Assembly: GCA_017467905.1 (NCBI GenBank)
Contig: JAFUKD010000023.1
Coordinates: 1 to 64,000, forward strand
Reading direction: 5' to 3'
DNA: 64,000 nucleotides
Source: Phascolarctobacterium sp.
Lineage (GTDB): Bacteria; Bacillota; Negativicutes; Acidaminococcales; Acidaminococcaceae
A program made the position numbers and the translations under genes. A model generated the notes under the pieces. That model was not told the DNA's origin. It saw only the letters and a program-made list of their open reading frames with translations, and made no database searches. Shown piece by piece: positions 55,366 to 64,000 of the stretch (positions are counted from its first letter, which is position 1; every line of letters begins with the position of its first letter).

Positions 55366-55366
55366 G

Positions 55367-55996
55367 ATGCTTTTTACCGAAGAGGAATGGAAGCAACAGT
55401 TGGTTGCCCGTTGTGGTGAAGAGGTGGCAAGCAAAATACAACAGGCGCAGGTGGCTGTGGCAGGTCTGGGTGGCTTGGGGAGTAATATTGCTACTATGCT
55501 GGTGCGAATGGGTGTGGAGCATTTGATTCTGATTGATTTTGACAGGGTGGATTTTAGCAATCTGCACCGTCAGCAATATTTTGCGGAGCAAATAGGCGTG
55601 TACAAGACGGAAGCCTTGGCAGAAAATTTGCGGTGCATAAATCCCTACATTAAACTAAAGCTTTGCTGTGAAAGAGTAAGCGAAGAAAAATTGCCACAGC
55701 TTTTTGCAGATGCGGATATCATCTGTGAAGCCTTTGATAAACCCCAGGCGAAGGCGATGCTTGTTAACGGAGTACTGGAATATTTCCCGGGAAAAGTTAT
55801 CGTGGCGGCTTCCGGTATGGCAGGCTTGGGTGACGGCAATTTAATTAAGGCACGGAAGCTGAACAAAAGACTTTACCTTTGCGGTGATGGTGTGAGTGAT
55901 TGCGAAACCACCAGTGTTCACGCGGCAAGGGTTACCCTATGCGCAGCGCAGCAGGCACATTTAGTGCAAAGAATTATTTTAGGACTGGAGGGTTAA
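55367..55996 (+). CDS. thiF: ThiF-type adenylyltransferase for ThiS
   Basis: This 209-residue E1-like protein has [21 protein letters not shown] (nucleotide fold), [18 protein letters not shown] and GDGVSDCET-type C-terminal sequence. It activates the ThiS C-terminus. I use ATG 55367 after GGGAGGTGG. It is shorter than full ThiF/MoeB proteins, and the usual zinc CxxC pairs are not clear, which fits the ThiF family-2 forms of Firmicutes. Confidence 0.87.
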   Translation: MLFTEEEWKQQLVARCGEEVASKIQQAQVAVAGLGGLGSNIATMLVRMGVEHLILIDFDRVDFSNLHRQQYFAEQIGVYKTEALAENLRCINPYIKLKLCCERVSEEKLPQLFADADIICEAFDKPQAKAMLVNGVLEYFPGKVIVAASGMAGLGDGNLIKARKLNKRLYLCGDGVSDCETTSVHAARVTLCAAQQAHLVQRIILGLEG

Positions 55997-55998
55997 GG

Positions 55999-56760
55999 AT
56001 GGATAAGTTTATTTTAGGTGGTCATGAATTTCATTCACGTTTTATTTTGGGAAGCGGCAAATATTCCTTGGAGCTGATTAAGGCTGCGGTAGAGCAGGCT
56101 GGCGCAGAAATCATAACTCTTGCCTTAAGGCGTGCCAATGGGGGAAGCTTGGAAAATATTTTGGATTATCTGCCTAAAAATGTAGTGAAGCTTCCCAATA
56201 CGTCCGGAGCGCGCACTGCGGAGGAAGCAGTGCGTATCGCCCGACTGGCAAGGGAATTATGCCAAAGCGATTTTGTGAAGATAGAAGTTATCAAGGATAG
56301 CAAGTACCTGCTTCCGGACAATTACGCTACGGCAAAGGCAACGGAGGTTTTAGCGAAGGAAGGCTTCGTGGTAATGCCCTATATGTATCCGGATTTACAG
56401 GCGGCGCGGGATATGGCAAATGCAGGAGCGGCGTGCATCATGCCCTTGGGCGCACCCATCGGTAGTAATAAGGGGCTTTGCACTTTGGACTTCATTCAAA
56501 TTTTGATAGATGAAATTGACTTGCCCGTTATTGTTGATGCTGGGATTGGTAAGCCGTCCCAAGCTTGCCAAGCTATGGAGATGGGGGCTGCCGCCGTAAT
56601 GGTTAACACTGCCATCGCCAGCGCAGGCGATATTCCCCAAATGGCAGCTGCCTTTCGTGAAGCAGTAAGGGCAGGGCGCAGGGCGTATCTTGCCGGCTTG
56701 GGCGAGGTACGCAAGTTTGCCAATGCGTCTTCACCCTTGACAGGTTTCCTGCGTGATTAA
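55999..56760 (+). CDS. thiG: ThiG thiazole synthase
   Basis: This 253-residue TIM-barrel protein has the Schiff-base Lys in [10 protein letters not shown] (K94). Conserved [44 protein letters not shown] and NTAIASAGD segments follow. ThiG joins deoxyxylulose phosphate, ThiS-thiocarboxylate and dehydroglycine to make the thiazole phosphate. It starts 2 bp after thiF. Confidence 0.94.
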   Translation: MDKFILGGHEFHSRFILGSGKYSLELIKAAVEQAGAEIITLALRRANGGSLENILDYLPKNVVKLPNTSGARTAEEAVRIARLARELCQSDFVKIEVIKDSKYLLPDNYATAKATEVLAKEGFVVMPYMYPDLQAARDMANAGAACIMPLGAPIGSNKGLCTLDFIQILIDEIDLPVIVDAGIGKPSQACQAMEMGAAAVMVNTAIASAGDIPQMAAAFREAVRAGRRAYLAGLGEVRKFANASSPLTGFLRD

Positions 56761-56772
56761 GAGGTATATATA

Positions 56773-57981
56773 ATGGAAGATAAATTTTTTAACACTACTA
56801 TATATAATGAAGAAAGTCGTTTGGCGGCGCAAAATCTTGTAGCAGATTACCTTGTTTACCAAGAGGGTATGGAGGTTTTGGAAAGCCAAATGCTGGAGCA
56901 GGTTTTAGACTTGCGTACTGCTTTTAACCCAGAAGCTTACGGTACGGAGGAGGTCTTGCGTGCTATCGAAAGTGACAAGCGGACAGTGGAAGATTTTGGC
57001 GCCCTGCTTTCGCCGGCGGCGTTACCCTTCTTGGAGCAAATTGCACAAGCCGCACAGAAGGAAAGGCAAAAATATTTTGGCAACAATGTGCATTTCTTCA
57101 CCCCTTTGTACCTTGCCAACTACTGTGAAAATTATTGTGTGTATTGTGGCTTTAACTGCCATAACCAAATTCACAGGGCAAGGCTGAATGCAGAGCAGAT
57201 GGAGCGCGAGATGCAAGTCATCTCCGCGACAGGTATGCAGGAGGTTTTACTTCTAACTGGCGAAAGCAGGAAGATGTCCAGCGTAGAATACATTGGCGAA
57301 GCCTGCAGGCTGGCGCGTAAATATTTTAAGGTGGTGGGTTTAGAGATTTACCCCGTCAATAGCGATGAGTATGCTTATTTGCATAGCTGTGGTGCGGATT
57401 ACGTTACTGTGTTCCAAGAAACCTATAACCCTGAAAAATATGGACAGCTCCATTTGGCGGGGCATAAGCGTTGTTTTCCCTATCGCTTTTACGCACAGGA
57501 GCGAGCGCTACGAGGTGGCATGCGTGGCGTAGGCTTGGCGGCGCTTTTAGGTTTGGACGATTTTCGTCGGGATGCTTTAGCTGTTGGCGTGCACGCAATG
57601 CTTTTACAAAAGCGATATCCTCACGCTGAAATCGCTCTGTCCTGTCCCCGCCTGCGACCCATCATCAATAATGAGAGGATTACTCCCTTGGACGTAGGGG
57701 AGCGTCAGCTTTTGCAGATTGTCTGTGCTTATCGTCTGTTTCTGCCCTACGCATCCATAACCGTTTCCAGTAGGGAGTGCGCTCGCGTGCGTGATAATCT
57801 GATGAGTATTTGCGCCAACAAAATTTCTGCAGGGGTTAGTACGGGTATTGGTGGTCATGGCGGTAGCGGACTGGGGGATGAGCAGTTTGAAATTGATGAT
57901 GGACGTAGCTTGGAAGAAATATTTGTAGCTATGAAAGGGCGAGGGCTGCAGCCTGTAATGGCAGATTACATATTTGTTTAG
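56773..57981 (+). CDS. thiH: ThiH radical SAM tyrosine lyase
   Basis: This 402-residue radical SAM enzyme has C118-x3-C122-x2-C125 (CENYCVYC), then LLLTGESRKMSSVEYI and VFQETYNPEKYGQLHLAGHK. It splits tyrosine to dehydroglycine for ThiG, the anaerobic route (aerobes use ThiO). No thiE or thiC is nearby. Confidence 0.94.
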   Translation: MEDKFFNTTIYNEESRLAAQNLVADYLVYQEGMEVLESQMLEQVLDLRTAFNPEAYGTEEVLRAIESDKRTVEDFGALLSPAALPFLEQIAQAAQKERQKYFGNNVHFFTPLYLANYCENYCVYCGFNCHNQIHRARLNAEQMEREMQVISATGMQEVLLLTGESRKMSSVEYIGEACRLARKYFKVVGLEIYPVNSDEYAYLHSCGADYVTVFQETYNPEKYGQLHLAGHKRCFPYRFYAQERALRGGMRGVGLAALLGLDDFRRDALAVGVHAMLLQKRYPHAEIALSCPRLRPIINNERITPLDVGERQLLQIVCAYRLFLPYASITVSSRECARVRDNLMSICANKISAGVSTGIGGHGGSGLGDEQFEIDDGRSLEEIFVAMKGRGLQPVMADYIFV

Positions 57982-58079
57982 CATTTACTACAAAACTTTT
58001 GGCAGGAGAAACTACTAACCTTAACGAATATAAGAGCATTATGAGTTTTTGAGAAAATATTTTACAAAGGAGTTCTGCC

Positions 58080-59306
58080 ATGAGAGAAACCATTAAAACT
58101 TATTTGCAAGAGCATTACGCTGATTATGTGAAGGATTTGGAAATCCTCACTAATATTGATTCCGGCAATGGAGACCGTGAAGGTACGGAAGCTGCCAATA
58201 AAGTTGTTGCTGAGCATATGGAAGCCTTGGGGGCTACTACTGAATTTAGATACAATGACCGCGCCTGCCATTTGATTTCACGCTTGCGTGGCGAGGGAGA
58301 GCTGACAGTTCTACTCGTGGCTCACGTTGATACTGTATTTAATCGTGGTGAAGCGGCAAAGCGTCCTTTCCGCGTAGATGAAAACGGTTTTGCCTGGGGT
58401 CCCGGTGTTGGCGATGACAAGGCAACTGTTATGGAAGTTATCTACGGTTTGAAAGCACTGCAGGCTGCCGGCTTCAAAAACTTTAAGGAAATTATCTACT
58501 ATACCAACGGCGAAGAAGAGGGCGGTTCCAAAACTGCAGAAGAAATTGTGGCAGAGCTTTCCCAACAGGCAGACTTCGCTATTATTATGGACGTTGCTCG
58601 CCCCAACTGGGGTATTGTTACCCAACGCAAGAGCAATGCTAAATATCGCGTGGAGGTTACCGGCATTGGCGGACATCATGGTAACGCTTCCCAACATTGT
58701 GCCAACGCAATTCATCAGCTAGCGTATACCATTACTGAAATTCACAAGCTGGCTAGCCCCATGCCCGGCAGTCCGGAAGATTTCACTGCAGAAGCCTTGA
58801 AGGCGCGTGGTATTGTGGATGCAGGACAATTCATTCCGCAAAACACCGTCAACGTTGGCGTGATTGGTTCTACTAACGATAAGATTAGTGTAATTCCCGG
58901 TGATGCCTTCTGCGAAGTAAATATCCGTTGCTTCTCCACTGCAGAGCAGGCTCGTATTGATAGGGAAGTAAAGGCTTTGGCAGACAAGGTTGTTATTGCA
59001 GGGACTAAGGTAAGTATTACCGGTGGTATGGTAACTGGTCCTATGGAAAAAACTCCCCAAGTACAAAAGATGGTGGATGTGTACAAGGCTGTTGTTAAGG
59101 AAGAGTTTGGCGGCGAGGTTAGCGAATGGGTAGCTGGTGGCTTGACTGACGGCAACCGTACTGCAAAATATATTCCTACTCTGGACGCTCTGGGCGTAGA
59201 AAATTACGATGAGCATACTGACCACGAATCTGTAGATTTGAAAACAGCTGTGCCGCGTACTGCAGCCTTTGCGATTACCTTAGCAGAGCTGACCAAGATT
59301 TTCTAA
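58080..59306 (+). CDS. M20-family metallopeptidase
   Basis: This 408-residue M20 peptidase has VAHVDTVF, GPGVGDDKATVMEV and NGEEEGGSKTAEE (metal-ligand and general-base region). The dimer domain (VEVTGIGGHHGNAS) follows, and a C-terminal TDHESVDLKT. It is like glutamate carboxypeptidases or PepT-type peptidases; substrate unknown. Cytoplasmic. RBS AAAGGAG is 7 bp upstream. Confidence 0.88.
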   Translation: MRETIKTYLQEHYADYVKDLEILTNIDSGNGDREGTEAANKVVAEHMEALGATTEFRYNDRACHLISRLRGEGELTVLLVAHVDTVFNRGEAAKRPFRVDENGFAWGPGVGDDKATVMEVIYGLKALQAAGFKNFKEIIYYTNGEEEGGSKTAEEIVAELSQQADFAIIMDVARPNWGIVTQRKSNAKYRVEVTGIGGHHGNASQHCANAIHQLAYTITEIHKLASPMPGSPEDFTAEALKARGIVDAGQFIPQNTVNVGVIGSTNDKISVIPGDAFCEVNIRCFSTAEQARIDREVKALADKVVIAGTKVSITGGMVTGPMEKTPQVQKMVDVYKAVVKEEFGGEVSEWVAGGLTDGNRTAKYIPTLDALGVENYDEHTDHESVDLKTAVPRTAAFAITLAELTKIF

Positions 59307-59307
59307 T

Positions 59308-59431
59308 AAAATTTTTATAAGCACTGTTATGCTTTGTCGCGGCTTGCTTATTTGCTCGACGTACTTCAAGTACGCTTTCTCGGCATAAGCTTCACTGCTT
59401 CGCGCCTTCCAGCACTTCTAAAGATTTTGGG
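59308..59431. repeat. ~120-bp palindromic repeat, copy 3
   Basis: It follows the M20 peptidase and is closest to copy 1 at 42917 (same CACTGCTTCGCGCCTTCC end). Confidence 0.7.
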
Positions 59432-59458
59432 CGTGAAAGAAATTTTATATCAATATGA

Positions 59459-59488
59459 AAATAAGACGGCTTACAGTCGTCTTATTTT
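59459..59488 (+). terminator. Terminator
   Basis: AATAAGACG stem, loop, CGTCTTATT TT. Confidence 0.7.
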
Positions 59489-59532
59489 GTGTTATAATAG
59501 TACATTATAAAATTCGAACGAGGGATGATGAA

Positions 59533-60408
59533 ATGGCAAAAAAGACTAATAAGTACGCAGGCTTTCAAGCTGTAGAAGATGTTACCGGTATTGGCGCTTA
59601 TATTGGATTGGGCAGACCTATCGATTTAGAAGACAACACTACTCGCATTGCCCTGGTTGGTGCGCTTCTGTCGATGGCAGCAGTAACCGCTTGGTTACTT
59701 ACCGGAAATATTGATGTGATGGATGCTGCTATGGGCGGCGTTGGTGTGGCATTAGCCTTTCTGTTTTCCTTTATGCTGGCGCAGGAGCTTGACCCTGACC
59801 GCAAACTGGGTGGCATTATTGGCGGCTTCCTGACTCTCGTTGCAACCTTGTATCTGGGCGAAGGCAATATTGTCGTAATGCTGTGGCTGCTCTTTGTAAT
59901 CCGTATGCTCAACAGAACCTCCGGTTCTCGTCATAAGATTGGTGACAATGTAATTATCATTGGTATTTCCGGTTGGTTGGGTTCCCAAGGCTTCTGGCTG
60001 TATCCTCTTATTACCGCTTCTGTTTACGCGCTGGAAACTCAAATCCCCGGCGGCTACTTCCGCAGCTGGTATTTGGCGGGCTTGGCACTTTGCACCTGCT
60101 TCTTCGCAGATTTTAACTTCTTGGTACAAAATCTGTCCATGGTTTACGTTTGGCTCATGTGCGCTACCTTCGTAATCTTCTTGCCGGAAATTCGTGCGGC
60201 AATGTTTACCGAAGCTAAAGGCGACAGAAACAATAAACGTATTAACCCCAGACGTTTACAAATGGCACAAGGGGTGTTCCTGATGATTATCGTTGCTTTG
60301 TCCTATCTTCACGGCGATAGTCAGGCGCAATCTTTGGTACCTGCCTTCATGGCGGCAATTGGCTGCGGCTTGTACCTGGTGCCTGCTTTAATGCAAAAGA
60401 AAAAATAA
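59533..60408 (+). CDS. Membrane protein of unknown function
   Basis: This 291-residue protein has an N-terminal cytoplasmic stretch (MAKKTNKYAGFQAVEDVTG) and about seven hydrophobic segments (ALVGALLSMAAVTAWLL; LGGIIGGFLTLVATLYLG; ITASVYALETQIPGG; GVFLMIIVALSYLHG). I do not recognise a family. The start ATG 59533 has GAGGGATGATG upstream. Confidence 0.6.
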   Translation: MAKKTNKYAGFQAVEDVTGIGAYIGLGRPIDLEDNTTRIALVGALLSMAAVTAWLLTGNIDVMDAAMGGVGVALAFLFSFMLAQELDPDRKLGGIIGGFLTLVATLYLGEGNIVVMLWLLFVIRMLNRTSGSRHKIGDNVIIIGISGWLGSQGFWLYPLITASVYALETQIPGGYFRSWYLAGLALCTCFFADFNFLVQNLSMVYVWLMCATFVIFLPEIRAAMFTEAKGDRNNKRINPRRLQMAQGVFLMIIVALSYLHGDSQAQSLVPAFMAAIGCGLYLVPALMQKKK

Positions 60409-60434
60409 TATAAAATATTTTGGAGGATGTAATT

Positions 60435-60905
60435 ATGGCTGAAAACAGAAAAATTAAATTTACTACCAACAAAGGCGTTTTCGTTGCAGAAATGTTCGAG
60501 GACAAAGCTCCCCTGACTTCCGGCAACTTCATTGAGCTTACTGAAAAAGGCTTCTATGATGGTTTGATCTTCCATCGTGTTATTGAAGACTTCATGATTC
60601 AAGGCGGTGACCCCACCGGTACCGGCTGTGGTGGTCCTGGCTACCATATTAAGGATGAATTTGGTGAAGGCTTGAAACATGATGACGAAGGTATTTTGTC
60701 CATGGCAAATGCTGGCCCCAATACCGGTGGCAGCCAATTCTTTATTACCCTGGCTCCTACTCCGTGGCTTAATGGTCATCACGCAATTTTTGGCAAGGTT
60801 GTTGAAGGCATGAACGTGGTTCGTCTTATTGGCGCAGTTGTTACTGATTTCCGTGATCGTCCTCGTGAAGCAGTTATCATGGAAAAAGTAGAGGTTGTAA
60901 AATAA
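60435..60905 (+). CDS. Cyclophilin-type peptidylprolyl isomerase
   Basis: This 156-residue cyclophilin has [31 protein letters not shown] and [14 protein letters not shown]. No signal peptide, so it is a cytoplasmic folding enzyme. ATG 60435 with GGAGG upstream. The GIY-YIG gene starts 1 bp after its stop. Confidence 0.94.
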   Translation: MAENRKIKFTTNKGVFVAEMFEDKAPLTSGNFIELTEKGFYDGLIFHRVIEDFMIQGGDPTGTGCGGPGYHIKDEFGEGLKHDDEGILSMANAGPNTGGSQFFITLAPTPWLNGHHAIFGKVVEGMNVVRLIGAVVTDFRDRPREAVIMEKVEVVK

Positions 60906-60906
60906 G

Positions 60907-61176
60907 ATGCCTGCCTATGTATATATGCTCCGTTGCAAGGACGGAACCTTATATACCGGTTGGACCAATAATTTAGAGCACCGCCTTGCCCAACATCAAC
61001 AGGGCAAGGGTGCCAAATACACTCGCGGCCGCGCTCCCTTGGAGTTAGTTTATTACGAAGAGCTGGCAGACAAGGAAAGTGCTTTAAAACGAGAGTGTGC
61101 TATTAAAAAATTAACACGCCGAGAAAAACTACTGCTTGCAGAGGAAAATTCGGAAGTGCATAAAAAATATAAATAG
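60907..61176 (+). CDS. GIY-YIG endonuclease-domain protein
   Basis: This 89-residue protein has YVYMLRCKDGTLYTGWTNNLEHRL (the GIY-YIG nuclease core) and the family's RGRAPLELVYYE and SALKRECAIKKLTR. It belongs to the YhbQ/UPF0213 group of small nuclease-like proteins. Probable structure-specific nuclease; its cell role is not settled. Confidence 0.9.
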   Translation: MPAYVYMLRCKDGTLYTGWTNNLEHRLAQHQQGKGAKYTRGRAPLELVYYEELADKESALKRECAIKKLTRREKLLLAEENSEVHKKYK

Positions 61177-61188
61177 TCAGAAAATAAA

Positions 61189-61217
61189 TTGCTTTTCTAT
61201 CCGCTTTAGTCTATAAT
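61189..61217 (+). promoter_or_regulatory. Promoter of the cold-shock gene
   Basis: TTGCTT (61189-61194) and TATAAT (61212-61217), 17 bp apart; the leader to ATG 61273 is ~50 bp with AAGGAGG. Confidence 0.55.
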
Positions 61218-61272
61218 GTAATCAAAGCGGCACTCGCAGCTTTTTACGTCGTACCTACAAGGAGGAAAAGTA

Positions 61273-61482
61273 ATGACCGGCAAAGTAAAGTGGTTCAACG
61301 CTGAAAAGGGTTATGGCTTTATTGAGTGCGGTGATGGCAAAGATATTTTTGTTCATTATACTGCAATCAAGATGAATGGCTTTAGAACTCTTATTGAGGG
61401 TCGCAGCGTGAAGTTCGATCTTATTAACAATAGACTTGGACCAAAAGCCATTAACGTCATTCAGTTAGATCCATTGCGTTAA
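61273..61482 (+). CDS. Cold-shock-domain protein
   Basis: This 69-residue CSD protein has KWFNAEKGYGFIECGDGKDIFVHY with RNP1 and RNP2-like segments. It binds single-stranded RNA or DNA. Promoter and terminator make it a single-gene unit. Confidence 0.93.
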   Translation: MTGKVKWFNAEKGYGFIECGDGKDIFVHYTAIKMNGFRTLIEGRSVKFDLINNRLGPKAINVIQLDPLR

Positions 61483-61516
61483 TCAGTATGATACAAAATT
61501 TCAAAGCATTAAGTTA

Positions 61517-61548
61517 AAACGCTGCCCTTGTTTCGGCAGCGTTTTTCT
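61517..61548 (+). terminator. Terminator of the cold-shock gene
   Basis: AACGCTGCC stem, loop CTTGTTTC, GGCAGCGTTTTT. Confidence 0.8.
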
Positions 61549-61576
61549 TTTTATAATGTAAATAGTTTTACAAAAT

Positions 61577-61609
61577 GGCAGGCTTAATTTTTAGCTTGCC
61601 TTTCTTTTT
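61577..61609 (+). terminator. Second hairpin
   Basis: GGCAGGCT ... AGCTTGCC with TTTCTTTTT. Confidence 0.5.
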
Positions 61610-61630
61610 GGGGAATTTATTAGTTAGCAG

Positions 61631-61659
61631 TTGACAACTAAAAATATTTTTAGTATAGT
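61631..61659 (+). promoter_or_regulatory. Promoter of trmB-lysA
   Basis: TTGACA (61631-61636) and TATAGT (61654-61659), 17 bp apart, ~50 bp before the TrmB start. Confidence 0.65.
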
Positions 61660-61709
61660 GTTCTCAAACAGGAACAATAAAACAAGAAAGAAGAGCCAAA
61701 TGAGGGATT

Positions 61710-62417
61710 ATGGAGCTTATCGAAGGATTAACGCATTTTAATCTAACCAAACAGGAGGCAACCTTGTATGTGCTGCTTTTGAAGGAAGGTTATTTAACCG
61801 GCTACGAGGCAGCCAAGCAAACAGGCATCAGCCGTTCTAATACTTATACTGCTCTGGCAGGATTGGTAGATAAGGGCGCAGCTTATGTTTTGGAAGAAGG
61901 AAAGGTTACCCGCTACACTCCGGTACCGCCGGAGGAATTCTGCACTAATAAAATTGACAGGCTGCAAGAAATTAAGAAAAAGATTTTGAATCAGTTGCCT
62001 GCTTTGAAAAGTGATGCAGAGGGATACATTACCATTAAGGGTGAGCTGGAAATCATCAATAAATTAAAGAACACAGTTCGCCAAGCAGAAGCTCGCATTT
62101 ATGTTTCTGCTAATAAGAGGGTAATGGAGCTGCTGAAATCAGAATTGATGGACGCGCTTGACCGGGGATTAAAGGTGGTAATCATCAGCGATGAGCAATT
62201 TACTTTGCCACAGGCAATCTGCTACGGCACCGAAAAGCAAAATGAGCAGATTCGCCTCATTGCCGATTCACAAACTGTTGTAACCGGTGATTTAGAGGAC
62301 GAAGAGAATTCGACTTGTTTGTATTCCTGTAAGCGCAACCTTGTAGATTTATTCAAGGATGCGCTCAAAAATGAAATTAAGCTTATTGAATTGCAGAAAG
62401 GTGATAACCGTGGCTAA
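61710..62417 (+). CDS. TrmB-family transcriptional regulator
   Basis: This 235-residue protein has an N-terminal TrmB winged helix (LTKQEATLYVLLLKEGYLTGYEAAKQTGISRSNTYTAL, shown here in shorter segments) and a C-terminal PLD-like fold (ARIYVSANKRVMELLKSEL). It probably binds a small ligand and controls its own operon. The lysA-like gene overlaps its last 8 bp, so the two are coupled; a TrmB regulator in front of a decarboxylase is unusual. Confidence 0.85.
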   Translation: MELIEGLTHFNLTKQEATLYVLLLKEGYLTGYEAAKQTGISRSNTYTALAGLVDKGAAYVLEEGKVTRYTPVPPEEFCTNKIDRLQEIKKKILNQLPALKSDAEGYITIKGELEIINKLKNTVRQAEARIYVSANKRVMELLKSELMDALDRGLKVVIISDEQFTLPQAICYGTEKQNEQIRLIADSQTVVTGDLEDEENSTCLYSCKRNLVDLFKDALKNEIKLIELQKGDNRG

Positions 62418-63687
62418 GAAAATTCCGTTTGTTACAAAAGAACAACTTGAAAATATTGCGTCCCAATACGCAACACCCTTTTACCTGTATGATGAGGCAG
62501 GCATCCGCAGAACTGCCCGTCTGGTAAACCAAGCTTTTAGCTGGAACAAGGGCTTCAAAGAATATTTTGCAGTGAAGGCTACCCCCAATCCGTCTTTGCT
62601 TAACATTTTGCGCGAAGAGGGTTGCGGTGCGGACTGCTCTTCTTACACCGAGCTGTTGATGTCTGATGCAGTGGGCTTCAAGGAAAGCGAGATTATGTTT
62701 TCTTCCAACGCAACTCCTGCAGAAGATTTCCAGCTGGCGCGTAAATTGAATGTAACTATTAACCTGGACGATATTACTCATATTGACTTCTTGGAAAAGG
62801 TGGCTGACATTCCCGAAACCATTAGCTGCCGTTATAATCCCGGTGGTACTTTCGCTATCGCTAATAATATTATGGATAATCCTGGCGATGCTAAATATGG
62901 TTTGACTCGTCCCCAAATGACCGAAGCTTATAAAAAATTGTTGGCAAAGGGCGTTAAGCATTTTGGTATGCACGCTTTCTTGGCTTCCAACACTGTTACT
63001 AACGACTACTATCCGGAGCTGGCACGCATTTTGTTCAAGGTTGCTGTAGAGTTAAAGGAAGAAACCGGTGCGCATATCGAGTTCATCAATCTTTCCGGTG
63101 GCATTGGTATTGCTTACAAGCCTGACCAACCGGAAAACGATATTCTTGTTATTGGCGAAGGCGTGCGTAAAGCCTATGAAGAAATCCTCGTGCCGGCTGG
63201 TATGGGCGATGTGAAAATTTTTACAGAGCTGGGTAGATTCATGCTTGCTCCCTATGGTGCTTTAGTTGCGAAGGCTATTCACGAAAAGCATACTCACAAG
63301 GAATATATTGGTCTTGATGCTTGCGCAGCTAACCTGATGCGTCCTGCAATCTATGGTTCCTATCATCACATAACTGTTATGGGTAAGGAAGATGCTCCCT
63401 GCGACCACAAGTATGATGTAACCGGTGGTCTCTGCGAAAACAATGACAAATTTGCCATTGACCGTATGCTTCCGGAAATTGAAATGGGTGATTTGCTCTT
63501 CATTCATGATGCAGGTGCTCACGGTTTTGCCATGGGCTACAACTACAATGGCAAGCTGCGCAGTGCAGAGATTTTATTGAAGGAAGATGGCAGCACTCAA
63601 ATGATTAGACGTGCAGAAACTCCTGCAGATTACTTTGCTACCTTTGAAGGATGCGCCTTTGGTGATGCGTTACTGAAAAAAGCGTGA
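62410..63687 (+). CDS. lysA: Diaminopimelate decarboxylase-family enzyme
   Basis: This 425-residue fold-type III PLP enzyme has the PLP-Lys K56 in FAVKATPNPSLL, the glycine-rich NLSGGIGIAYKP and the second active site EGCAFGDALL at the end. It removes CO2 from meso-diaminopimelate to make lysine. I use GTG 62410; earlier in-frame starts lie inside trmB. A paralog with a different amino acid substrate is possible because the sequence (ELGRFMLAPYGALV; GLDACAANLMRPAIYG) is not the most typical LysA. Confidence 0.82.
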   Translation: MAKKIPFVTKEQLENIASQYATPFYLYDEAGIRRTARLVNQAFSWNKGFKEYFAVKATPNPSLLNILREEGCGADCSSYTELLMSDAVGFKESEIMFSSNATPAEDFQLARKLNVTINLDDITHIDFLEKVADIPETISCRYNPGGTFAIANNIMDNPGDAKYGLTRPQMTEAYKKLLAKGVKHFGMHAFLASNTVTNDYYPELARILFKVAVELKEETGAHIEFINLSGGIGIAYKPDQPENDILVIGEGVRKAYEEILVPAGMGDVKIFTELGRFMLAPYGALVAKAIHEKHTHKEYIGLDACAANLMRPAIYGSYHHITVMGKEDAPCDHKYDVTGGLCENNDKFAIDRMLPEIEMGDLLFIHDAGAHGFAMGYNYNGKLRSAEILLKEDGSTQMIRRAETPADYFATFEGCAFGDALLKKA

Positions 63688-63786
63688 TAAGCACTATTTG
63701 ACTGCGTTGTCATAAAATTGTTTGCTTGGCGTATCACCAGTACGCCGTCGCGTTACAATTTTATTTAGCCTTGTTATTGTATTCAA
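63676..63786. repeat. ~120-bp palindromic repeat, copy 4
   Basis: It begins at the lysA stop and contains GCGTGATAAGCAC, AAAATTG/CAATTTT and TACGCCGTCGCG. It is followed by a terminator hairpin at 63784-63816. Confidence 0.65.
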
Positions 63787-63816
63787 CAGCTCTCCGAAAT
63801 GGGGAGCTGTTTTTAC
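63784..63816 (+). terminator. Terminator
   Basis: AACAGCTC / GAGCTGTT hairpin with TTTTT. Confidence 0.7.
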
Positions 63817-63928
63817 ATGCAAAAAACTTGCGATTAAAGTTTTTTACGTGGAAGTATTCTTTAATGTAGAAATTGATAGTATAATTAACTTAGTTATTTT
63901 AGAAAAAACCATTATGAGGAAGATGCTT

Positions 63929-64000
63929 ATGTTAGAAGAACGTGTACCACCTCAAAGTATAGATGCTGAACAATCTGTACTTGGAGCAATGTTAATAGAT
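63929..64000 (+). CDS. dnaB: DnaB replicative helicase, N-terminus only
   Basis: ATG 63929, after an AGGAAG ribosome site, opens a frame reading MLEERVPPQSIDAEQSVLG to the window end, the standard N-terminus of DnaB (the helicase N-terminal domain). A second ATG at 63923 is too close to the ribosome site. The rest is outside the window. Its place next to parAB and parS fits an origin-proximal location. Confidence 0.88.
   Translation, partial: MLEERVPPQSIDAEQSVLGAMLID

Noticed and set aside
1-64000. tRNA, rRNA or CRISPR features
   Set aside because: I saw no cloverleaf, rRNA or regular repeat-spacer pattern by reading; a dedicated scan was not run.

Overview
The window looks like chromosomal DNA of an anaerobic gut Firmicute, most likely a Negativicute (Acidaminococcaceae/Phascolarctobacterium-like). 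That placement is inferred from gene content and style: paired branched-chain amino acid binding lipoproteins with a liv operon, HydE, a TrmB/LysA pair, a bile-salt-hydrolase-type enzyme and DUF554/DUF951/DUF1847 proteins. It is origin-proximal: it carries parA-parB and three parS sites, and ends in the first codons of dnaB.

Region 1 (1-3.6 kb): a partial MmcQ/YjbR protein, a Fic protein whose promoter overlaps three 12-bp repeats, an isolated parS palindrome, one copy of a dispersed repeat, and an Mrr-like restriction endonuclease that has lost its 5' end.

Region 2 (3.7-19.0 kb): a BREX-type defence operon that I read as type 4. The order is an XRE regulator, a large winged-helix protein, BrxP (PP-loop PAPS-reductase family with ferredoxin cysteines), a BrxC-like ATPase, PglZ, BrxL, a small zinc-ribbon protein and a cysteine desulfurase. 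BrxP plus a desulfurase suggests sulfur-based DNA marking. The operon carries two in-frame nonsense codons, each one C-to-T step from Gln: TAG at 4126 near the start of the large protein and TAA at 14231 inside pglZ.

Region 3 (19.0-27.3 kb): a mosaic of mobile-element debris. It holds an IS256-family element with a frameshifted transposase, fragments of an integrative-element backbone, an AlbA_2/HATPase protein, TnpV, a doubly frameshifted lipoprotein facing an XRE regulator, and an intact ISL3-family IS.

Region 4 (27.5-33.1 kb): orphan HicB, SNase-type lipoprotein, choloylglycine hydrolase family protein, two parS sites, parA-parB, and membrane proteins.

Region 5 (33.3-46.4 kb): liv transport genes (two binding proteins, LivH, LivM, LivG, LivF) followed by a CBS-ACT protein and DUF951, two secreted proteins, YchF, a PHP phosphatase, a MATE exporter and an EamA exporter.

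Region 6 (46.4-54.5 kb): copper chaperone and copper P-type ATPase, DUF1847, CrcB/FluC, an MNT/HEPN toxin-antitoxin pair, an FMN reductase, and a hydE-clcA couple. Region 7 (54.6-64 kb): a TPP riboswitch and thiS-thiF-thiG-thiH, an M20 peptidase, a membrane protein, cyclophilin, a GIY-YIG protein, a cold-shock protein, TrmB-lysA and dnaB.

Two dispersed repeat families recur in intergenic spaces: three copies of a ~190-bp element and four copies of a ~120-bp palindromic element.
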